DNA of 64,000 bases from Lewinellaceae bacterium. Lineage in GTDB: Bacteria; Bacteroidota; Bacteroidia; Chitinophagales; Saprospiraceae. Numbering within the stretch: position 1 is the first letter of the stretch; every line of letters begins with the position of its first letter. Shown piece by piece: positions 61,527 through 64,000 of the stretch. The notes under the pieces are model-generated. The model saw only the letters and a program-made list of their open reading frames with translations, ran no database searches and was not told the DNA's origin. A program made the position numbers and the translations under genes. The DNA lies in assembly GCA_020636225.1 (NCBI GenBank), contig JACJYI010000003.1, positions 372,001 through 436,000 on the forward strand, in the 5' to 3' direction.

Positions 61527-63212
61527 CTACCGGATAAAGGGGAAGGTGGTTTGACGGTTGGTGGTCCGGGCTATGGGGGCCAGCCGGATGGATATTGGTT
61601 CGCCGGTACTCCGGTTGCGGGCCTCGACACTGAATCGCAGGTCGCCGGCATTCGAACCGAAGGCCCGCCTGGCCTTCGCGGAGGGATCCAGTTGGTAGCC
61701 AGTGGCTTCGGCGGCTTGGGAGATCAGGGTCGTCTCCGGTTCAGAGCCGGTCCATGTGTCGGTGGAAGGGATTGGATGGGTCAAGACCAGTGGTCCGAAG
61801 GTGAACCAGCGCTCTCCCTTCGGAGTGCGATGACTGGTGACGCTGGGAACATACACCAGGTCGATCTCGTCAAACCCGGTCCATGGTCCCTCCATCACGA
61901 TATAGTCGGCTTCCAGGCGATAGGGTTGATCGATGGTGATGGCCTTCACCCAGTCGGGCTTCCTGATCTTGATCCTGAAGGTATGGAGGGAGTCCGTCTG
62001 GACGATGTAGTGGACGCGATGGTCCCCCGGGAATTCCGACGTCGCGGTGATCCGTACCGGCCTGTCGTGGATCCGGGTGTTGAATTCACCCGGGATGAAA
62101 AACGGCTGGACCAGTCCGAAACTGTCCTGCAACCAGGCATGACGCGCCAATTCAGGATGAACGGCCACCAGATGGGACAGGCAGGCAACCTCCTCAGGGG
62201 ACGCTCCAGAGGTGTAGGTCGTCTGGAGGCTTCCATCCGGATCGGCCGGCGTGTTCACCTGGCACAAGCGTGACCAGACCGGATGTTCAGGGTGGGCAAA
62301 GCCGGCCAGGCCATTCAAGGCGAGTTGTTCCGCCTGATCAGCATATTCGGCGCGCCCGGTCAGGACCAGCAGCCGATGGTAGATGTTCAGGAGCAGGAGT
62401 TGGTCAGCGGGTGGACAGGGCGAGTGTTCATCCCCGACCGATGATGCAGCTGTGGAAGGAGACCAGATCCCGCCAGGCTGGATGCCGTCATTGATGCCGT
62501 CCATCAGCCGATCGACGTCCTGCCGGTAGTGATGCTGTCCGGTCATGCTCCAGGCCATCAGCTTGGGGTATAGCTGTTGGAGGGGCGTCCCCTCTACCGG
62601 GACCGTGGCCAGGTGGACCAGCATCTCCCTGTATGATGGGCGGTCGGATACCTGGACCAGGTCAAACAGGAGGTCGAGCAGTTCGGGGTTGCCCTGGGGA
62701 GGGTACACGGCAGGGTCCTGCCATCTGGCCAGAAGGTTCGCGGTGGCTTGATGGACCGTTCGGATCATGGAGGTGTCCCTGGCATATACCGCCCAGTCCA
62801 GCCAGGCGTGGATCATGGACGGGTCGGCCGGCCAATCAGAGGAGGAAGACATCCATGCGTTCTGGCTGGCCTTGACCTGTTGATGGATGATGTCCTTCCG
62901 GGTAGAGTTGTGTTCCATCAGGGCATACCCGATGATGCTTCTCCACCAGGGCCAGAACCGGGCCGGGAAGCGGGACAGGTCCAGGCCATCGGTTTGCCAG
63001 TCAACCAATGAGTCCGGGTGGCCCAGCGGTCCGGACAGGTTAACGTCCAATTCTTGCTGAAACCAGCCCATTGGCTGAAACTGGTGAAGCGTTCCGGTCC
63101 GCCAGGCCGACTGGATGGGTGGCTGCTGGGCGTTGGCCCAACCGGACATACCGATCAGCAGGATGCCGATCCACGCGATAGGGCGGAATGGTTTACAAAA
63201 GGGTCTGGTCAT
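61527..63212 (-). CDS. GH127/GH146-like secreted glycoside hydrolase, divergent
   Basis: 561 residues with a signal peptide ending near GWANAQ. An (alpha/alpha)6-barrel-like helical region (~60-380) and a beta-sandwich C-terminus (~385-560) resemble the DUF1680/GH127 group of beta-L-arabinofuranosidases. The segment LLLLNIYHRLLVLTGRAEYADQAEQLALNG is typical in parts. The family's zinc-binding Cys-Cys motif before the second domain is not intact; a single Cys is seen in EEVACLSHL. It may therefore have lost the usual chemistry or belong to a related family. Co-transcribed with the GH13 enzyme downstream, suggesting use of one glycan. Confidence 0.6.
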   Translation of the reverse strand: MTRPFCKPFRPIAWIGILLIGMSGWANAQQPPIQSAWRTGTLHQFQPMGWFQQELDVNLSGPLGHPDSLVDWQTDGLDLSRFPARFWPWWRSIIGYALMEHNSTRKDIIHQQVKASQNAWMSSSSDWPADPSMIHAWLDWAVYARDTSMIRTVHQATANLLARWQDPAVYPPQGNPELLDLLFDLVQVSDRPSYREMLVHLATVPVEGTPLQQLYPKLMAWSMTGQHHYRQDVDRLMDGINDGIQPGGIWSPSTAASSVGDEHSPCPPADQLLLLNIYHRLLVLTGRAEYADQAEQLALNGLAGFAHPEHPVWSRLCQVNTPADPDGSLQTTYTSGASPEEVACLSHLVAVHPELARHAWLQDSFGLVQPFFIPGEFNTRIHDRPVRITATSEFPGDHRVHYIVQTDSLHTFRIKIRKPDWVKAITIDQPYRLEADYIVMEGPWTGFDEIDLVYVPSVTSHRTPKGERWFTFGPLVLTHPIPSTDTWTGSEPETTLISQAAEATGYQLDPSAKARRAFGSNAGDLRFSVEARNRSTGEPISIRLAPIARTTNRQTTFPFIR

Positions 63213-63358
63213 TACGGGCAGATCGAATCAGCCCTCAATATCGGGTTTCGGGAGGAGATTAGGGTATAAGGCAGATGGACAGCGAAACCCGCTCCGGTGT
63301 GATCGGGGTCACAACCCGGATCATGCGGTCGGGGCATCTTTGCATCAAACCTCTGGTT

Positions 63359-63763
63359 ATGGCCTACTACGTATCAACGATCCTGCATCAGTCCTTTCCC
63401 GAAGCAGTGGAGGCGACGATCGGAGCCTTGAAAGAAAAGGGATTCGGGATCATCACCCGGATCGATCTGCAGGAGACCTTTCATCAGAAGATCGGCAAGG
63501 ATATCCGGCCCTATCTGATCCTGGGAGCCTGCAATCCGAATTATGCCTACGAGGCGCTCCAGAAGGAGAACAAGGTGGGGACGATGCTGCCCTGCAATGT
63601 GATCGTCCAGGAACTGGCCGATGGGTCCGTCGAAGTGGCCGCTATCGATCCGGTGGCCTCCATGGCGGCGATCGACAATCCGGAACTGCTGGAACTGGCC
63701 GGTCAGGTGGCAGAACAGTTGGTATCGACCATCGCGGGTCTGGGATCCGACCAGGCACCGTGA
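63359..63763 (+). CDS. DUF302-domain protein
   Basis: 134 residues from ATG 63359. One DUF302 domain covers most of it: the start (SFPEAVEATIGALKEKGFGI), the TRIDLQETFHQKIG strand-turn, PYLILGACNPNYAYEAL and LPCNVIVQE are the family landmarks. Soluble, with two Cys (in GACNP and LPCNV). The family binds unknown small ligands and is sometimes linked to copper or thiol stress. A CATCTTTG near-match to the -7 box lies 15 bp upstream. moaA follows after 43 bp. Confidence 0.85.
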   Translation: MAYYVSTILHQSFPEAVEATIGALKEKGFGIITRIDLQETFHQKIGKDIRPYLILGACNPNYAYEALQKENKVGTMLPCNVIVQELADGSVEVAAIDPVASMAAIDNPELLELAGQVAEQLVSTIAGLGSDQAP

Positions 63764-63794
63764 ACCAGATTACCCTTCACCGTGTGTTTCACCG

Positions 63795-63802
63795 TATCTT
63801 TG
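63795..63802 (+). promoter_or_regulatory. -7 box (TATCTTTG) immediately before moaA
   Basis: Perfect TAnnTTTG, 4 bp before the ATG, the same arrangement as at the GH3 gene. Confidence 0.45.
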
Positions 63803-63806
63803 AACA

Positions 63807-64000
63807 ATGGCCTCCATCCTGACCGACCGGCACGGGCGTTTTCACGACTACCTCCGCATCTCCCTGACCGATGCGTGCAACCTGCGTTGTCAGTATTGCA
63901 TGCCGGTGGAGGACATGCACTTCATGAATCGCTCGGAGCTGATGACCGTGGATGAACTGGACACCCTGGCCGGCCTCTTCGTCCGGCATGGGGTGAGGAA
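63807..64000 (+). CDS. moaA: GTP 3',8-cyclase MoaA, N-terminal part (3' end outside window)
   Basis: The first 64 residues are present. The radical-SAM motif CNLRCQYCMP (~24-33) with the preceding YLRISLTDA is diagnostic of MoaA, which starts molybdenum cofactor synthesis by rearranging GTP. The start at 63807 gives the usual short N-terminus (LTDRHGRFHDYLR). The window ends inside the TIM-barrel domain. The presence of moaA implies that molybdoenzymes are made by this organism. Confidence 0.95.
   Translation, partial: MASILTDRHGRFHDYLRISLTDACNLRCQYCMPVEDMHFMNRSELMTVDELDTLAGLFVRHGVR

Overview
The window looks like one contiguous chromosomal segment of a high-GC member of the Bacteroidota, possibly Saprospiria. 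The phylum call rests on C-terminal type IX secretion (T9SS) sorting domains on three secreted proteins, TAnnTTTG-type -7 promoter elements upstream of several genes, near absence of Shine-Dalgarno sequences, and an NtrC-like regulator of the GxFTSA type common in this phylum. The class is a guess from GC content and gene style. No rRNA, tRNA or CRISPR array was seen.

Layout. 1-7.2 kb: the end of an M20 amidohydrolase, a sigma-54-type response regulator without a DNA-binding domain, a LOG-family hydrolase, a haem-domain lipoprotein, a translationally coupled rhodanese-rhodanese-peroxiredoxin operon and a SulP transporter. 7.2-13.4 kb: a large nested palindrome, a delta-60-repeat T9SS protein, a DoxX-like protein, FtsK and a JmjC/cupin protein. 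13.4-15.1 kb: a gene-free composite repeat field made of a 95-bp minisatellite interleaved with four copies of a three-hairpin cassette. 15.3-18.4 kb: CcsBA cytochrome c synthase. 18.4-20.1 kb: inverted relatives of the hairpin cassette and a complete IS3-family element with a 3-bp target duplication and an A6G frameshift site. 20.2-23.7 kb: small membrane and uncharacterised proteins and an amidohydrolase. 23.7-26.8 kb: an AT-rich island with an 11-bp-period repeat, an ATPase/putative nuclease gene pair and a decayed IS256-family transposase. 26.9-29.1 kb: a beta-barrel protein, a TPR protein and two pseudogene fragments left by a local duplication.

The centrepiece is 29.2-40.4 kb on the minus strand. 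It is a compact six-gene operon encoding a cytochrome b-like membrane protein, a membrane-anchored ferredoxin/FAD oxidoreductase, a 23-CxxCH cytochrome, a 1599-residue cytochrome with 64 CxxCH motifs, an outer-membrane beta-barrel protein and an OB-fold lipoprotein. The parts list resembles a trans-envelope electron conduit (porin-cytochrome type). The 64-motif protein appears to have grown by insertion of three-haem modules. CcsBA at 15.3 kb could supply haem attachment for all of these.

40.7-64 kb is mostly core metabolism and housekeeping: a Wzi-like barrel directly joined to metH, two GT39-type glycosyltransferases (one with an in-frame TAG), RNase R, two tandem T9SS proteins with near-identical tails, a CPBP protease, a DUF1648 protein, a GH3-family enzyme, a SNF2 helicase, a GH13/GH127-like glycosidase pair, a DUF302 protein and the start of moaA.
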